Source: Neisseria weaveri (GTDB lineage Bacteria > Pseudomonadota > Gammaproteobacteria > Burkholderiales > Neisseriaceae). From it: 64,000 nt of DNA. Made by a program: the position numbers and the translations under genes. The notes under the pieces are model-generated. The model was given only the letters and a program-made list of their open reading frames with translations. It searched no databases and was not told the origin of the DNA. Every line of letters starts with the position of its first letter. The stretch's first letter is position 1. The DNA lies in contig NZ_LR134533.1 in assembly GCF_900638685.1 (NCBI RefSeq), positions 1,302,001 through 1,366,000 of the forward strand, written 5' to 3'. Positions 45,394 to 58,489 of the stretch are shown here, one piece after another.

Positions 45394-48300
45394 ATGAATT
45401 ATTCTTTTACTGAGAAAAAACGGATTCGTAAGAGCTTTGCAAAGCGTGAAAACGTATTAGAGGTTCCATTTTTGCTGGCTACCCAATTGGATTCATATGC
45501 CAAGTTTTTGCAATTAGATAAGCCATTTGATCAAAGAACAGATGATGGTTTACAAGCTGCATTTAATTCTATATTCCCCATCGTTAGTCAAAATGGTCAT
45601 GCTCGTTTAGAGTTTGTGCATTACACTTTGGGTGAGCCATTATTTGACATTCCCGAGTGTCAACTACGTGGTATTACTTATGCAGCTCCTTTACGTGCAC
45701 GTATTCGCTTAGTCATCTTGGACAAAGAGTCTTCAAAAGCAGTTGTGAAAGAAGTTCGTGAAAATGAAGTTTATATGGGTGAGATTCCATTGATGACTCC
45801 AAGTGGTTCGTTTGTTATTAATGGAACAGAGCGCGTCATTGTTTCTCAATTGCATCGCTCTCCCGGTGTGTTTTTTGAGCATGACCGTGGAAAAACACAT
45901 TCTTCAGGAAAATTGTTATTTTCTGCACGTATTATTCCTTATCGTGGTTCTTGGTTAGATTTTGAATTCGACCCTAAAGACCTGCTTTACTTCCGTATTG
46001 ACCGACGTAGAAAAATGCCTGTAACAATTTTATTGAAGGCATTGGGTTATGATAATGAGCAGATTTTAGAAACTTTCTATGATAAAGAAGCTTATTATTT
46101 ATCTAAGAATGGCATTCAAATTGCTGTAGATCCTGAGCGTCTTAAAGGTGAAACATTAAAATCAGACATTATTGATAATAACGGTGAAGTTTTAGTTCCA
46201 AAAGGGAAAGCTGTTAATGCAAGACATATTCAGCTTATTCAAAAATCTGGTATTACTCGTTTATCAATTGAGCCGGAAGTGTTGTTAGGAAAAGTTCTGG
46301 CTAATGATGTTATTGCGCCTGATACTGGTGAAGTATTGGCTATAGCTAATGAAGAAATTACAGAAGAGCTTTTGGCAAAGCTCGATATTCATGGTATTCA
46401 AGAGATTCAAACTCTGTATATTAATGAATTGAACCAAGGTGGTTATATTTCTAATACTTTGCGTACTGATGAAACTTTAGATCAGCAAGCTGCACGTGTA
46501 TCAATATATCGAATGATGCGTCCGGGTGAGCCTCCTACTGAAGAAGCTGTTGAGTCATTATTCAGTCGTTTATTTTTTAATGAAGACAGCTATGATTTAT
46601 CTCGCGTTGGTCGAATGAAATTCAATACCCGCACATATGAGCAAAAGTTATCGGAGCGTCAGAAGAAAACTTGGTACGGTCGCTTGCTTGGTGAGACATT
46701 TGCTGATGCAGCCAATAAAGGCGGTAATGTTTTAAGTATAGAAGATATTGTTGTTTCAATTGCTACCTTAGTTGAATTACGTAATCATAATGATGGTGTT
46801 GATGATATTGATCATTTGGGTAACCGTCGAGTTCGTTCAGTTGGTGAGTTGACAGAAAACCAATTCCGCAGTGGTTTGGCGCGTGTGGAGAGAGCAGTAA
46901 AAGAGCGTTTGAATCAAGCGGAATCTGAAAACTTGATGCCAACCGATTTGATTAATGCCAAGCCGGTTTCTGCCGCAATTAAAGAGTTTTTCGGTTCCAG
47001 CCAGTTGAGCCAATTTATGGATCAGACCAACCCGCTGTCGGAAATTACCCACAAGCGTCGTGTGTCTGCTTTAGGTCCAGGTGGTTTGACACGTGAACGT
47101 GCAGGCTTTGAAGTGCGCGACGTACATCCGACTCACTATGGTCGTGTTTGCCCGATTGAAACACCTGAGGGTCCGAACATTGGTTTGATTAACTCATTGT
47201 CTGTTTACGCACGCACCAACGAATACGGTTTCTTGGAAACTCCATACCGCCGTGTGGTGGATGGTAAAGTAACCGATGAAATCGATTATTTGTCTGCTAT
47301 CGAAGAAGGTCGCTATGTGATTGCACAGGCAAACGCCGAATTGGATTCAGACGGCTGCTTGACCGGTGACTTGATTACCTGTCGTGAAAAGGGCGAAACC
47401 ATCATGGCTACTGCCGACCGTGTGCAATACATGGACGTAGCGACTGGCCAAGTGGTTTCTGTGGCCGCATCACTGATTCCTTTCTTGGAGCATGACGATG
47501 CGAACCGTGCCTTGATGGGTGCCAACATGCAACGTCAAGCAGTGCCTTGTTTGCGTCCTGAAAAACCGATGGTAGGTACCGGCATTGAGCGCTCGGTAGC
47601 TGTTGACTCTGCTACTGCAATCGTTGCCCGTCGCGGTGGTGTTGTGGAATATGTAGATGCCAACCGTATCGTTGTTCGCGTGCACGATGATGAAGCGACA
47701 GCCGGTGAAGTGGGTGTGGATATTTACAACTTGGTGAAATTTACCCGCTCAAACCAATCAACCAATATTAACCAACGTCCTGTGGTAAAAGCCGGTGATG
47801 TGCTGCAACGCGGCGACGTAGTGGCCGATGGCGCTTCTACCGATTTAGGCGAATTGGCCTTGGGTCAAAACATGACCATCGCTTTCATGCCGTGGAACGG
47901 TTACAACTACGAAGACTCGATTCTGATTTCTGAAAAAGTGGCAGCCGATGACCGGTACACTTCTATCCATATCGAAGAATTGAATGTGGTGGCGCGTGAT
48001 ACCAAATTGGGCGCGGAAGACATTACCCGCGATATCCCGAACTTATCCGAGCGCATGCAAAACCGTTTGGACGAATCCGGTATCGTTTATATCGGTGCGG
48101 AAGTTGAAGCCGGTGATGTTTTGGTAGGTAAAGTAACGCCTAAAGGCGAAACCCAACTGACACCGGAAGAAAAACTGCTGCGTGCCATTTTCGGTGAAAA
48201 AGCGTCGGACGTGAAAGACACTTCATTGCGTATGCCTACCGGCATGAGCGGTACCGTAATCGACGTACAGGTATTTACCCGCGAAGGTATTCAACGCGAT

Positions 48301-49572
48301 AAACGTGCACAATCGATTATTGATTCAGAGCTGAAACGCTACCGCCAAGATTTGGGTGACCAGTTGCGTATTTTTGATAACGACGCATTCAGCCGTATCG
48401 AGCGCATGATTGTCGGTCAAAAAGCCAATGGCGGCCCGATGAAGTTGGCTAAAGGCAGCGAAATTACTGCCGAATATCTGGCATCTTTGCCGAGCAAGCA
48501 CGATTGGTTCGATATCCGTTTGGCCGATGAATCGTTGGCTAAGCAAATGGAGCTGATCAAAGTCAGCTTGCAACAAAAACGCGAAGAAGCCGACGCCTTG
48601 TATGAAGTGAAGAAGAAAAAACTGACACAAGGTGATGAACTGCAGCCGGGCGTTCAGAAGATGGTAAAAGTATTTATCGCCATCAAACGCCGCCTGCAAG
48701 CCGGTGACAAAATGGCCGGTCGCCACGGTAACAAAGGTGTGGTATCGCGCATTCTGCCGGTGGAAGATATGCCTTATATGGCAGACGGCCGCCCCGTCGA
48801 TATCGTTCTGAACCCGCTGGGTGTGCCGTCCCGTATGAATATCGGACAAATTCTTGAGGTTCACTTGGGCTGGGCAGCAAAAGGTATTGGTGAGCGCATC
48901 GACCGCATGTTGGCCGAGCAGCGTAAAGTAGGCGAAATCCGTGAGTTCCTGAATAAACTCTATAACAACAGCGGTAAGCAGGAGAATCTGGACGAGCTGA
49001 GCGATGAAGAAATTTTAGCTTTGGCTGAGAATCTGAAACGCGGAGCCACATTCGCCTCGCCGGTATTCGACGGTGCTAAAGAATCTGAAATCCGAGCCAT
49101 GTTAGATTTGGCATATCCGAGTGAAGATCCTGAAGTTCAAAAATTAGGTTTTAATGACACCAAGACTCAAATTACTTTATATGATGGTCGTTCAGGTGAA
49201 GCATTTGATCGTCGTGTAACGGTTGGTGTGATGCATTATTTGAAACTGCATCACTTGGTTGACGAGAAAATGCATGCCCGTTCAACAGGCCCGTATAGTT
49301 TGGTAACGCAACAGCCTTTGGGTGGTAAAGCCCAATTCGGTGGCCAGCGTTTCGGTGAGATGGAGGTGTGGGCATTAGAAGCTTATGGTGCTGCTTATAC
49401 GCTGCAAGAGATGTTGACGGTTAAATCTGACGATGTAAATGGCCGTACGAAGATGTATGAAAATATCGTTAAAGGCGAACATAAGATCGATGCCGGTATG
49501 CCTGAATCCTTTAATGTATTGGTTAAAGAGATTCGTTCTTTAGGTCTGGATATTGATTTAGAACGTTACTAA
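45394..49572 (+). CDS. rpoB: RNA polymerase beta subunit
   Basis: The 1,392-residue beta subunit. The rifampicin pocket reads [31 protein letters not shown], with D543, H553 and S558 (E. coli D516, H526, S531) all wild type. The C-terminal clamp region ([30 protein letters not shown]) is complete. ATG 45394 follows TTAGGAGTTTC. Base use changes sharply inside the gene: the 5' part to about 46,850 and the 3' end from about 49,090 use A/T-ending codons, while the middle uses many G/C-ending codons. It is followed by rpoC after 119 bases. Confidence 0.99.
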   Translation: MNYSFTEKKRIRKSFAKRENVLEVPFLLATQLDSYAKFLQLDKPFDQRTDDGLQAAFNSIFPIVSQNGHARLEFVHYTLGEPLFDIPECQLRGITYAAPLRARIRLVILDKESSKAVVKEVRENEVYMGEIPLMTPSGSFVINGTERVIVSQLHRSPGVFFEHDRGKTHSSGKLLFSARIIPYRGSWLDFEFDPKDLLYFRIDRRRKMPVTILLKALGYDNEQILETFYDKEAYYLSKNGIQIAVDPERLKGETLKSDIIDNNGEVLVPKGKAVNARHIQLIQKSGITRLSIEPEVLLGKVLANDVIAPDTGEVLAIANEEITEELLAKLDIHGIQEIQTLYINELNQGGYISNTLRTDETLDQQAARVSIYRMMRPGEPPTEEAVESLFSRLFFNEDSYDLSRVGRMKFNTRTYEQKLSERQKKTWYGRLLGETFADAANKGGNVLSIEDIVVSIATLVELRNHNDGVDDIDHLGNRRVRSVGELTENQFRSGLARVERAVKERLNQAESENLMPTDLINAKPVSAAIKEFFGSSQLSQFMDQTNPLSEITHKRRVSALGPGGLTRERAGFEVRDVHPTHYGRVCPIETPEGPNIGLINSLSVYARTNEYGFLETPYRRVVDGKVTDEIDYLSAIEEGRYVIAQANAELDSDGCLTGDLITCREKGETIMATADRVQYMDVATGQVVSVAASLIPFLEHDDANRALMGANMQRQAVPCLRPEKPMVGTGIERSVAVDSATAIVARRGGVVEYVDANRIVVRVHDDEATAGEVGVDIYNLVKFTRSNQSTNINQRPVVKAGDVLQRGDVVADGASTDLGELALGQNMTIAFMPWNGYNYEDSILISEKVAADDRYTSIHIEELNVVARDTKLGAEDITRDIPNLSERMQNRLDESGIVYIGAEVEAGDVLVGKVTPKGETQLTPEEKLLRAIFGEKASDVKDTSLRMPTGMSGTVIDVQVFTREGIQRDKRAQSIIDSELKRYRQDLGDQLRIFDNDAFSRIERMIVGQKANGGPMKLAKGSEITAEYLASLPSKHDWFDIRLADESLAKQMELIKVSLQQKREEADALYEVKKKKLTQGDELQPGVQKMVKVFIAIKRRLQAGDKMAGRHGNKGVVSRILPVEDMPYMADGRPVDIVLNPLGVPSRMNIGQILEVHLGWAAKGIGERIDRMLAEQRKVGEIREFLNKLYNNSGKQENLDELSDEEILALAENLKRGATFASPVFDGAKESEIRAMLDLAYPSEDPEVQKLGFNDTKTQITLYDGRSGEAFDRRVTVGVMHYLKLHHLVDEKMHARSTGPYSLVTQQPLGGKAQFGGQRFGEMEVWALEAYGAAYTLQEMLTVKSDDVNGRTKMYENIVKGEHKIDAGMPESFNVLVKEIRSLGLDIDLERY

Positions 49573-49588
49573 GAGAATATCGGAATTG

Positions 49589-49668
49589 TTTTTCAGACGG
49601 CTTCTGAGTACGGCGAGATATCGTGTATATTTTCAGAGTTACAGAGTTAATGCAAGGCCGTCTGAAAA
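49589..49668. repeat. Widely spaced inverted DUS pair between rpoB and rpoC
   Basis: TTTTCAGACGGCTT and AAGGCCGTCTGAAAA are about 50 bases apart in the rpoB-rpoC gap. A compact terminator here would cut off rpoC; the wide loop suggests uptake function or weak attenuation only. Confidence 0.7.
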
Positions 49669-49691
49669 TAATCGTTCCATAAGGAGCAAAA

Positions 49692-52600
49692 ATGAATTTA
49701 TCAAACTTATTTAATCCGTTGCAAACTGCCAGTATGGAAGAAGAGTTCGATGCAATTAAAATTGGTATTGCATCTCCGGAAACCATCCGTTCATGGTCTT
49801 ATGGTGAAGTGAAAAAGCCGGAAACCATCAACTACCGTACTTTCAAGCCGGAGCGTGACGGTTTGTTCTGTGCCAAGATTTTTGGCCCTGTAAAAGACTA
49901 CGAATGTTTGTGCGGTAAATACAAACGCTTGAAATTCAAAGGTGTAACCTGTGAAAAATGTGGCGTAGAAGTTACCTTGTCTAAAGTACGTCGCGAGCGT
50001 ATGGGCCATATCGAATTGGCCGCACCTGTTGCCCATATTTGGTTCCTAAAATCGCTGCCGTCCCGCTTGGGTATGGTTTTGGATATGACTTTGCGCGACA
50101 TCGAACGCGTGTTGTATTTCGAAGCCTATGTAGTTACCGACCCGGGTATGACGCCATTGCAACGCCGCCAATTGCTGACCGAAGATGACTATTTTAATAA
50201 GCTGGATGAGTATGGCGATGACTTTGATGCCAAGATGGGTGCCGAAGGTATTCGTGAGTTGTTGCGTACTTTGAATATCGCTTCTGAAGTTGAAATATTG
50301 CGTCAAGAGTTGGAATCTACCGGCTCAGACACCAAAATCAAAAAAATTGCCAAACGCTTGAAAGTATTGGAAGCCTTCCAACGCTCGGGTATGAAGCTCG
50401 AATGGATGATTATGGATGTGTTGCCGGTGTTGCCGCCTGATTTACGTCCGTTGGTACCTCTGGACGGTGGCCGTTTCGCAACTTCCGATCTGAATGATTT
50501 GTACCGCCGCGTGATCAACCGTAACAACCGTTTGAAACGTTTATTGGAATTGCATGCGCCGGATATTATCGTACGTAACGAAAAACGTATGTTGCAAGAA
50601 GCCGTAGATTCGCTGCTAGATAACGGCCGTCGCGGTAAAGCCATGACCGGTGCTAACAAACGTCCACTGAAATCATTGGCCGATATGATTAAAGGTAAAG
50701 GCGGCCGCTTCCGTCAAAACCTGTTGGGTAAACGTGTGGACTATTCAGGTCGTTCCGTGATTACCGTAGGTCCTTACCTGCGTCTGCATCAGTGCGGTTT
50801 GCCGAAGAAAATGGCTTTGGAATTGTTCAAACCATTTATTTTCCACAAGCTGGAAAAACAAGGTTTGGCATCTACCATTAAAGCAGCTAAAAAATTAGTA
50901 GAACAAGAAGTGCCGGAAGTATGGGACATTTTGGAAGAGGTGATCCGCGAACATCCGATCATGTTGAACCGTGCGCCGACTCTGCACCGTTTGGGTATCC
51001 AGGCGTTTGAGCCTATCCTGATTGAAGGTAAAGCTATTCAGCTGCATCCGCTGGTTTGTGCTGCGTTCAACGCCGACTTTGACGGTGACCAAATGGCCGT
51101 ACACGTTCCGTTGAGCTTGGAAGCACAAATGGAAGCTCGCACTTTGATGTTGGCCTCCAACAACGTACTGTCTCCTGCCAACGGCGAACCGATTATCGTG
51201 CCGTCGCAAGATATTGTATTGGGTCTGTATTACATGACCCGGGATAAAATTAACGGTAAAGGCGAAGGTAGTTTGTTTGCAGATGTTAAAGAGGTGCATC
51301 GTGCTTACCATACTAAGCAGGTTGAGCTTGGTACAAAAATTACTGTCCGTGTTCGAGAATGGATTAAAAATAGTGATGGAGAGTTTGAATCGGTTGTTAA
51401 TCGTTATGAGACAACAGTCGGTCGTGCTTTATTGAGTGAGATTCTTCCTAAAGGCCTGCCGTTTGAGTATGTTAATAAAGCATTGAAGAAAAAAGAAATT
51501 TCTAAGCTTATTAATGCTTCGTTCCGCTTATGTGGTTTGCGTGAAACGGTTATTTTTGCAGACCATTTGATGTATACCGGTTTTGCTTATGCGGCTAAAG
51601 GCGGGATCTCAATCTGTGTTGATGATATGGAGATTCCGAAAGAAAAAGCCAAATTGTTAGCTGAGGCGCAAAACGAAGTAAAAGAAATTGAAAAACAATA
51701 TCGCGATGGTTTGGTAACAAACGGCGAGCGTTACAACAAAGTGGTGGATATTTGGGGTCGTGCCGGCGATAAAATCGCTAAAGCAATGATGGACAATCTT
51801 TCCAAACAAAAAGTCATTGATCGCGAAGGTAACGAAGTAGACCAAGAATCTTTCAACTCCATTTACATGATGGCCGATTCGGGTGCCCGTGGTTCGGCAG
51901 CCCAGATTAAACAGCTTTCCGGTATGCGTGGCTTGATGGCCAAGCCGGATGGTTCGATTATTGAAACGCCAATTACTTCAAACTTCCGCGAAGGCTTGAC
52001 TGTATTGCAATATTTTATTGCGACCCACGGCGCGCGTAAGGGTTTGGCGGATACCGCATTGAAAACGGCAAACTCAGGTTACTTGACCCGCCGTTTGGTG
52101 GACGTTACCCAAGACTTGGTAGTGGTAGAAGACGATTGCGGTACGACTGACGGTTTTGTCATGAAAGCCGTGGTGCAGGGTGGTGATGTTATTGAAGCCT
52201 TACGTGATCGAATTTTAGGTCGTGTAACAGCTTCTGATGTTGTAGATCCATCCAGCGGAGAAACTCTGGTAGAGGCTGGAACTTTGTTGACAGAACGATT
52301 GTTGGATTTAATTGATAAATCTGGGGTAGATGAGGTAAAAGTTCGTACGCCTATTACTTGTAAAACACGTTATGGTTTGTGTGCCCATTGCTATGGTCGC
52401 GATTTGGCGCGAGGTAAATTGGTTAACGCAGGTGAAGCTGTGGGTGTGATCGCTGCGCAATCCATTGGTGAACCCGGTACGCAGTTGACTATGCGTACCT
52501 TCCATATTGGTGGTGCTGCCTCTGGTTCTGTTGCTGATTCTAAAATTGAAGCCAAGTCAAACGGTACCGCCCGATTTAATAGCCAAATGCGCTATGTTGC

Positions 52601-53870
52601 CAATAATAAGGGCGAGTTAGTAGTTATTGGACGTTCGTGCGAGTTGGTGGTTCATGATGAAATTGGCCGTGAGCGTGAACGTCATAAAGTGCCTTATGGT
52701 GCCACTTTATTGGTACAAGATGGATCTGGGGTTAAAGCAGGTGAAACACTGGCTACATGGGATCCTCATACACGCCCAATGATTACTGAATATGCTGGAC
52801 GTGTGCGTTTTGAAAATGTAGAAGAAGGTGTTACCGTTGCCAAGCAGACGGATGATGTAACTGGTATGTCTAACTTGGTTGTGATTGATGGTCGCCGTAG
52901 ATCTGCTTCTAGCTCTAAACTGTTACGACCGACTATTAAGCTGTTAGATGAAAATGGTTTGGAAGTGTGTATACCTGGTACAAATACTGCAGTTTCTATG
53001 GCATTCCCTGTTGGGGCAGTAATTACTGTTAGGGAAGGGCAAGAAGTTGGTAAAGGTGATGTCTTGGCGCGTATTCCGCAAGCGTCTTCCAAAACCCGTG
53101 ATATTACCGGTGGTTTGCCGCGTGTAGCCGAGCTGTTTGAAGCCCGCGTGCCTAAAGATGCAGGTATGTTGGCCGAAGTAACCGGCACAGTGTCTTTTGG
53201 TAAAGAAACCAAAGGCAAACAACGCCTGATTATTACCGATGTGGACGGCGTGGCTTATGAAACACTGATTTCCAAAGAGAAACAGATTCTTGTTCACGAC
53301 GGCCAAGTGGTAAACCGTGGTGAAACCATTGTAGATGGTGCAGTTGACCCGCACGATATTCTGCGTTTGCAAGGTATCGAAGCGTTGGCTCGCTACATCG
53401 TACAAGAGGTACAAGAGGTTTACCGCCTGCAAGGTGTGAAGATTTCCGACAAGCACATCGAAGTTATTATTCGCCAAATGCTGCGCCGGGTAAGTATTGT
53501 TGATGCAGGAGAAACAGGCTTTATTACTGGTGAGCAAGTAGAGCGTGGTGATGTAATGCTGGCTAATGAAAAAGCTATTGAAGAAGATAAAGAACCGGCG
53601 CGCTATGAAAATGTGTTATTGGGTATTACTAAAGCGTCATTATCTACCGATAGCTTCATTTCAGCTGCATCATTCCAGGAAACAACTCGTGTATTGACTG
53701 AAGCTGCAATTATGGGTAAGCAAGATGAATTGCGAGGCTTGAAAGAAAACGTAATTGTGGGCCGATTAATTCCAGCAGGTACTGGTTTAACCTATCATCG
53801 GAGCCGTCGCCGTCAATGGCAAGAGCATCATGAGGCAGAAATTGTCGAGCATATGGATGAGAATCAATAA
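49692..53870 (+). CDS. rpoC: RNA polymerase beta' subunit
   Basis: The 1,392-residue beta' subunit. The zinc motif [23 protein letters not shown] is near residue 72, the catalytic NADFDGD is at 460-466, the bridge helix and trigger loop ([19 protein letters not shown]) are complete, and the second zinc site [12 protein letters not shown] is present. ATG 49692 follows AAGGAGCAAAA. Like rpoB it alternates between GC-rich blocks (to about 51,255; 51,640-52,190; 53,060-53,480) and AT-rich blocks. A terminator follows. Confidence 0.99.
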   Translation: MNLSNLFNPLQTASMEEEFDAIKIGIASPETIRSWSYGEVKKPETINYRTFKPERDGLFCAKIFGPVKDYECLCGKYKRLKFKGVTCEKCGVEVTLSKVRRERMGHIELAAPVAHIWFLKSLPSRLGMVLDMTLRDIERVLYFEAYVVTDPGMTPLQRRQLLTEDDYFNKLDEYGDDFDAKMGAEGIRELLRTLNIASEVEILRQELESTGSDTKIKKIAKRLKVLEAFQRSGMKLEWMIMDVLPVLPPDLRPLVPLDGGRFATSDLNDLYRRVINRNNRLKRLLELHAPDIIVRNEKRMLQEAVDSLLDNGRRGKAMTGANKRPLKSLADMIKGKGGRFRQNLLGKRVDYSGRSVITVGPYLRLHQCGLPKKMALELFKPFIFHKLEKQGLASTIKAAKKLVEQEVPEVWDILEEVIREHPIMLNRAPTLHRLGIQAFEPILIEGKAIQLHPLVCAAFNADFDGDQMAVHVPLSLEAQMEARTLMLASNNVLSPANGEPIIVPSQDIVLGLYYMTRDKINGKGEGSLFADVKEVHRAYHTKQVELGTKITVRVREWIKNSDGEFESVVNRYETTVGRALLSEILPKGLPFEYVNKALKKKEISKLINASFRLCGLRETVIFADHLMYTGFAYAAKGGISICVDDMEIPKEKAKLLAEAQNEVKEIEKQYRDGLVTNGERYNKVVDIWGRAGDKIAKAMMDNLSKQKVIDREGNEVDQESFNSIYMMADSGARGSAAQIKQLSGMRGLMAKPDGSIIETPITSNFREGLTVLQYFIATHGARKGLADTALKTANSGYLTRRLVDVTQDLVVVEDDCGTTDGFVMKAVVQGGDVIEALRDRILGRVTASDVVDPSSGETLVEAGTLLTERLLDLIDKSGVDEVKVRTPITCKTRYGLCAHCYGRDLARGKLVNAGEAVGVIAAQSIGEPGTQLTMRTFHIGGAASGSVADSKIEAKSNGTARFNSQMRYVANNKGELVVIGRSCELVVHDEIGRERERHKVPYGATLLVQDGSGVKAGETLATWDPHTRPMITEYAGRVRFENVEEGVTVAKQTDDVTGMSNLVVIDGRRRSASSSKLLRPTIKLLDENGLEVCIPGTNTAVSMAFPVGAVITVREGQEVGKGDVLARIPQASSKTRDITGGLPRVAELFEARVPKDAGMLAEVTGTVSFGKETKGKQRLIITDVDGVAYETLISKEKQILVHDGQVVNRGETIVDGAVDPHDILRLQGIEALARYIVQEVQEVYRLQGVKISDKHIEVIIRQMLRRVSIVDAGETGFITGEQVERGDVMLANEKAIEEDKEPARYENVLLGITKASLSTDSFISAASFQETTRVLTEAAIMGKQDELRGLKENVIVGRLIPAGTGLTYHRSRRRQWQEHHEAEIVEHMDENQ

Positions 53871-53896
53871 GGTAAATTTATAGCAATTTTTTAAAT

Positions 53897-53947
53897 AAAA
53901 CTGCCATATTTGTAATTACAAATATGGCAGTTTTATTATTTTTTTAG
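53897..53947 (+). terminator. Rho-independent terminator after rpoC
   Basis: AAAACTGCCATATTTGTA and TACAAATATGGCAGTTTT form a long stem, followed by ATTATTTTTTT. Confidence 0.92.
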
Positions 53948-54012
53948 ATTGATAAGTTAAAGCCAATGATGGTCAAAATGTTACAAAACAAAAACTTCCT
54001 ACATAAACTAAC

Positions 54013-54042
54013 TTGACTCTATTGTTGCATAAATACTATAAT
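54013..54042 (+). promoter_or_regulatory. Sigma-70 promoter of the str operon
   Basis: TTGACT (54013-54018) and TATAAT (54037-54042) are 18 bases apart, 56 bases before rpsL. Confidence 0.82.
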
Positions 54043-54097
54043 TCGTCTCTTGCCGGCGTGGTGTCGGTAAGTATTTAACTCAACAGGATGAGAAAAT

Positions 54098-54469
54098 ATG
54101 CCTACTATTAATCAATTGGTACGCAAAGGTCGTCAAAAGCCTGTGTACGTAAATAAAGTGCCTGCGCTAGAGGCTTGTCCTCAAAAGCGTGGTGTATGTA
54201 CTCGTGTATACACTACTACTCCTAAAAAACCTAACTCGGCTTTGCGTAAAGTGTGTAAAGTTCGTTTGACTAATGGTTTTGAAGTAATCTCATATATTGG
54301 TGGTGAAGGCCATAACTTGCAAGAACACAGTGTAGTATTGATTCGCGGTGGTCGTGTAAAAGACTTGCCAGGTGTTCGTTATCACACTGTTCGTGGTTCT
54401 TTAGATACTGCGGGTGTTAAAGATCGTAAGCAAGCCCGCTCTAAATATGGTGCTAAGCGTCCTAAATAA
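54098..54469 (+). CDS. rpsL: 30S ribosomal protein S12
   Basis: A 123-residue decoding-centre protein. Streptomycin-relevant positions are wild type: K43 in [14 protein letters not shown] and K88 in [13 protein letters not shown]. It is the first gene of the str operon behind a consensus promoter, and rpsG follows after 117 bases. ATG 54098 follows CAGGATGAG. Confidence 0.98.
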   Translation: MPTINQLVRKGRQKPVYVNKVPALEACPQKRGVCTRVYTTTPKKPNSALRKVCKVRLTNGFEVISYIGGEGHNLQEHSVVLIRGGRVKDLPGVRYHTVRGSLDTAGVKDRKQARSKYGAKRPK

Positions 54470-54586
54470 TAATTGGGATTTAACCAGGCACGTCGGTCAC
54501 CTATGTTAAAAATGGCCGAGTAAGTGAGTACTTAATTAAGTATTCATGGGAATTTTCCCAGCTGAATAGATTAAAAGGAAATTAAA

Positions 54587-55057
54587 ATGCCAAGACGTAG
54601 AGAAGTCCCTAAGCGCGATGTATTGCCAGATCCAAAGTTTGGTAGCGTTGAGCTGACTAAATTCATGAATGTGTTGATGATTGATGGTAAAAAATCAGTT
54701 GCGGAGCGTATTGTTTATGGTGCTCTGGCGCAAATTGAAAAGAAAACTGGAAAAGTTGCCATCGAAGTTTTTAATGAAGCTATTGCTAATGCTAAGCCTA
54801 TCGTTGAGGTGAAAAGCCGTCGTGTAGGTGGTGCAAACTATCAAGTTCCTGTTGAGGTTCGTCCTTCTCGTCGCTTGGCTTTGGCAATGCGTTGGGTGCG
54901 TGATGCAGCGCGTAAACGTGGTGAAAAATCAATGGATCTGCGTTTAGCGGGTGAATTGATTGATGCTTCTGAAGGTCGCGGTGGTGCTTTGAAAAAACGT
55001 GAAGAAGTGCATCGTATGGCTGAAGCAAATAAAGCATTCTCTCACTTCCGTTTCTAA
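54587..55057 (+). CDS. rpsG: 30S ribosomal protein S7
   Basis: A 156-residue primary 16S rRNA-binding protein of the 30S head. It reads [19 protein letters not shown] at the start and contains [26 protein letters not shown]. Length is standard. In E. coli S7 represses the str operon by binding the rpsL-rpsG gap; the 117-base gap here could hold such a site. ATG follows AAAAGGAAATTAA. Confidence 0.98.
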   Translation: MPRRREVPKRDVLPDPKFGSVELTKFMNVLMIDGKKSVAERIVYGALAQIEKKTGKVAIEVFNEAIANAKPIVEVKSRRVGGANYQVPVEVRPSRRLALAMRWVRDAARKRGEKSMDLRLAGELIDASEGRGGALKKREEVHRMAEANKAFSHFRF

Positions 55058-55075
55058 TTTTGAAAGGCTAATCAA

Positions 55076-57181
55076 ATGGCTCGTAAGACTCCAATCAGCC
55101 TGTACCGCAATATTGGTATTTCTGCTCATATTGATGCGGGTAAAACAACTACAACCGAACGTATTTTATTTTATACTGGTTTGACTCATAAACTAGGTGA
55201 AGTGCATGATGGTGCTGCAACAACCGACTATATGGAGCAAGAGCAAGAGCGTGGTATTACTATTACTTCTGCTGCCGTAACTTCATATTGGTCTGGTATG
55301 GCTAAACAGTTTCCGGAGCACCGCTTTAACATTATCGACACTCCGGGACACGTTGACTTTACGGTAGAAGTAGAGCGTTCAATGCGTGTTTTGGATGGTG
55401 CTGTAATGGTTTACTGCGCTGTGGGTGGTGTGCAGCCGCAATCTGAAACTGTGTGGCGTCAAGCTAACAAGTATCAAGTACCGCGCTTGGCATTTGTTAA
55501 TAAGATGGATCGTCAAGGCGCAAACTTTTTCCGTGTAGTGGAGCAAATGAGAACTCGTTTGCGTGCCAATCCTGTGCCTATTGTAATTCCAGTGGGAGCT
55601 GAAGATAATTTTGAAGGTGTTGTTGATCTTCTTGAAATGAAATCCATTATTTGGAATGAGGCGGATAAAGGTACCACTTTTGAATATGGTGATATTCCTG
55701 CTGATTTGGTAGCTACAGCTGAAGAGTGGCGTGCTAATATGGTTGAGGCTGCGGCAGAAGCTAGTGAAGAGTTAATGGACAAGTATCTGGAAGACGGTGG
55801 CTTGACCAAGGAAGAAATCATTGGTGCTTTGCGTCAGCGTACATTGGCAGGTGAAATTCAGCCAATGCTTTGTGGTTCGGCCTTTAAAAATAAAGGTGTT
55901 CAACGTATGTTGGATGCTGTTGTTGAGTTATTGCCGGCTCCTACTGACATTCCACCTGTTCAGGGTGTTCATCCGTCCAGTGATGAAGCAGATCAGCGTG
56001 AAGCGAGTGACGACGCTCCATTCTCTGCACTTGCATTTAAGATGCTCAATGATAAATATGTTGGTAATTTAACATTTATTCGTGTTTATTCTGGCGTAGT
56101 TAAATCTGGCGATACGGTGTTGAACTCTGTTAAAGGTACTCGTGAACGTATAGGTCGTTTGGTACAAATGACTGCTGCTGATCGTACTGAAATTGAAGAG
56201 GTTCGTGCAGGTGATATTGCTGCTGCAATTGGTTTGAAAGATGTAACGACTGGCGAGACTTTGTGTGCAGATAATGCTCCAATTATTTTGGAGCGTATGG
56301 AGTTTCCTGAGCCGGTGATTCATGTTGCTGTTGAGCCAAAAACAAAAGCAGACCAAGAAAAAATGGGTATTGCTTTGAATCGACTGGCCAAAGAGGATCC
56401 TTCATTCCGAGTACGTACAGATGAAGAGTCTGGTCAAACAATTATTTCCGGTATGGGTGAATTGCATTTGGAAATTATTGTAGACAGAATGAAGCGTGAA
56501 TTTAGTGTTGATGCAAATATCGGCGCACCTCAAGTAGCTTATCGTGAGACTATCCGGAAGGAAGTTGAAGCTGAATATAAGCATGCAAAACAATCTGGTG
56601 GTAAAGGTCAGTATGGTCACGTTGTGATTAAAATGGAACCTATGGAGCCAGGTGGTGCAGGTTACGAATTTATTGATGAAATTAAAGGTGGTGTGATTCC
56701 TCGTGAGTTTATCCCATCTGTTGATAAAGGCATTCGTGACACTTTGCCGAATGGTGTAGTTGCAGGCTTTCCAGTGGTTGATGTGCGAGTTCGCTTGGTA
56801 TTTGGTTCTTCCCACGATGTTGATTCGTCTCAACTGGCATTTGAATTGGCTGCATCACAAGCATTTAAAGAGGGTATGCGTAAAGCATCTCCAGCTCTTT
56901 TAGAGCCGATTATGGCTGTTGAAGTTGAAACTCCTGAAGAATACATGGGCGATGTAATGGGTGATTTAAATCGTCGTCGTGGTATTGTATTAGGTATGGA
57001 TGACGATGGTATCGGTGGTAAGAAAGTTCGAGCTGAAGTGCCTTTGGCAGAAATGTTTGGCTATTCCACTGACTTGCGATCTGCAACACAAGGTCGTGCT
57101 ACATACTCTATGGAGTTTAAGAAATATGCAGAAGCACCTGCACACGTTGCAGCGGCTGTAACGGAAGCTCGTAAAGGCTGA
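55076..57181 (+). CDS. fusA: Elongation factor G
   Basis: A 701-residue translocation GTPase. G1 is [16 protein letters not shown]3 is DTPGHVDFT and G4 is NKMD. Domains II to V are complete ([27 protein letters not shown]). It starts 18 bases behind rpsG with TGAAAGGCTAATCAA upstream. A DUS hairpin, partly degenerate, lies between it and the second tuf. Confidence 0.98.
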   Translation: MARKTPISLYRNIGISAHIDAGKTTTTERILFYTGLTHKLGEVHDGAATTDYMEQEQERGITITSAAVTSYWSGMAKQFPEHRFNIIDTPGHVDFTVEVERSMRVLDGAVMVYCAVGGVQPQSETVWRQANKYQVPRLAFVNKMDRQGANFFRVVEQMRTRLRANPVPIVIPVGAEDNFEGVVDLLEMKSIIWNEADKGTTFEYGDIPADLVATAEEWRANMVEAAAEASEELMDKYLEDGGLTKEEIIGALRQRTLAGEIQPMLCGSAFKNKGVQRMLDAVVELLPAPTDIPPVQGVHPSSDEADQREASDDAPFSALAFKMLNDKYVGNLTFIRVYSGVVKSGDTVLNSVKGTRERIGRLVQMTAADRTEIEEVRAGDIAAAIGLKDVTTGETLCADNAPIILERMEFPEPVIHVAVEPKTKADQEKMGIALNRLAKEDPSFRVRTDEESGQTIISGMGELHLEIIVDRMKREFSVDANIGAPQVAYRETIRKEVEAEYKHAKQSGGKGQYGHVVIKMEPMEPGGAGYEFIDEIKGGVIPREFIPSVDKGIRDTLPNGVVAGFPVVDVRVRLVFGSSHDVDSSQLAFELAASQAFKEGMRKASPALLEPIMAVEVETPEEYMGDVMGDLNRRRGIVLGMDDDGIGGKKVRAEVPLAEMFGYSTDLRSATQGRATYSMEFKKYAEAPAHVAAAVTEARKG

Positions 57182-57200
57182 TAGTTAAATTCATATTTTG

Positions 57201-57244
57201 AGGCCGTCTGAAAAAATTCTAAGCATTATCTTTTTTAGACGGCT
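57201..57244. repeat. Degenerate inverted DUS pair between fusA and tuf
   Basis: AGGCCGTCTGAAAAAA faces TTTTTTAGACGGCT, in which the right copy has lost the C of TTCAGACGG and one further C. The stem still forms with A-rich/T-rich extensions. Confidence 0.65.
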
Positions 57245-57285
57245 ATTGTTCTTTAATTGATCTTTATGTAAAAAGGAATTAGCTC

Positions 57286-58470
57286 ATGGCTAAAGAGAAA
57301 TTCGAGCGGAGCAAGCCGCACGTAAACGTTGGCACCATCGGTCACGTTGACCATGGTAAAACCACTTTGACTGCTGCATTGACCACTATTTTGGCTGAAA
57401 AATTCGGTGGTCAGGCTAAAGGTTACGATCAAATCGACAATGCCCCGGAAGAAAAAGCCCGCGGTATTACCATTAATACTTCTCACGTAGAATACGAAAC
57501 CGAAACCCGTCATTACGCTCACGTAGACTGTCCGGGTCACGCCGACTACGTTAAAAACATGATTACCGGTGCTGCCCAAATGGACGGCGCTATTTTGGTA
57601 TGTTCTGCTGCTGACGGTCCTATGCCGCAAACCCGTGAGCACATCCTGTTAGCTCGTCAAGTAGGTGTACCCTACATCATCGTATTCATGAACAAATGCG
57701 ATATGGTTGATGATGCAGAGCTGCTGGAATTGGTAGAAATGGAAATCCGTGATCTGCTGAGCAGCTACGACTTCCCTGGTGATGATTGCCCGATCGTTCA
57801 AGGTTCTGCTTTGCGTGCCTTGGAAGGTGACGAAGCTTACAAAGAAAAAATCTTTGAATTGGCTGCTGCTTTGGACAGCTACATCCCGACTCCTGAGCGC
57901 GCAGTTGACAAACCTTTCCTGTTGCCGATTGAAGACGTATTCTCTATTTCAGGCCGCGGTACCGTAGTAACCGGTCGTGTAGAGCGCGGTATCATCAACG
58001 TAGGTGACGAGATTGAAATCGTAGGTCTGAAAGAGACTCAAAAAACCACTTGTACCGGTGTTGAGATGTTCCGCAAGTTGCTGGATCAAGGTCAGGCCGG
58101 TGATAACGTTGGCGTACTGTTGCGCGGTACCAAACGTGAAGACGTTGAGCGTGGTCAAGTATTGGCTAAACCCGGCTCTATTACTCCGCACACCAAGTTT
58201 AAAGCTGAAGTGTACGTATTGAGCAAAGAAGAGGGTGGTCGTCATACTCCGTTCTTCGCTAACTACCGTCCTCAATTCTATTTCCGTACTACCGACGTTA
58301 CCGGTGCGGTAACTTTGGAAGAAGGCGTTGAGATGGTAATGCCTGGTGAGAATGTGACCATTACTGTAGAATTGATCGCTCCGATTGCTATGGAAGAAGG
58401 TTTGCGTTTTGCGATTCGCGAAGGCGGCCGTACTGTAGGTGCTGGCGTAGTATCTTCTATCATCGCTTAA
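57286..58470 (+). CDS. tuf: Elongation factor Tu, second copy
   Basis: A 394-residue EF-Tu in the str-operon position behind fusA. All GTPase motifs are intact. Compared with the copy at 40326 it has E38, Q43 and G46 in place of K, A and A, plus eight further replacements. The first 85 coding bases and a block around the G4 motif are almost identical to the other copy, while the 3' half differs at many wobble positions. AAAAAGGAATTAGCTC precedes ATG 57286. Confidence 0.98.
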   Translation: MAKEKFERSKPHVNVGTIGHVDHGKTTLTAALTTILAEKFGGQAKGYDQIDNAPEEKARGITINTSHVEYETETRHYAHVDCPGHADYVKNMITGAAQMDGAILVCSAADGPMPQTREHILLARQVGVPYIIVFMNKCDMVDDAELLELVEMEIRDLLSSYDFPGDDCPIVQGSALRALEGDEAYKEKIFELAAALDSYIPTPERAVDKPFLLPIEDVFSISGRGTVVTGRVERGIINVGDEIEIVGLKETQKTTCTGVEMFRKLLDQGQAGDNVGVLLRGTKREDVERGQVLAKPGSITPHTKFKAEVYVLSKEEGGRHTPFFANYRPQFYFRTTDVTGAVTLEEGVEMVMPGENVTITVELIAPIAMEEGLRFAIREGGRTVGAGVVSSIIA

Positions 58471-58489
58471 TTGGAAGGATATAGATCAA

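Noticed and set aside
46981..47073. Possible rifampicin-resistance change in rpoB
   Set aside because: D543, H553 and S558 (E. coli D516, H526, S531) are all the susceptible residues.
54098..54469. Possible streptomycin-resistance change in rpsL
   Set aside because: K43 and K88 are both wild type.
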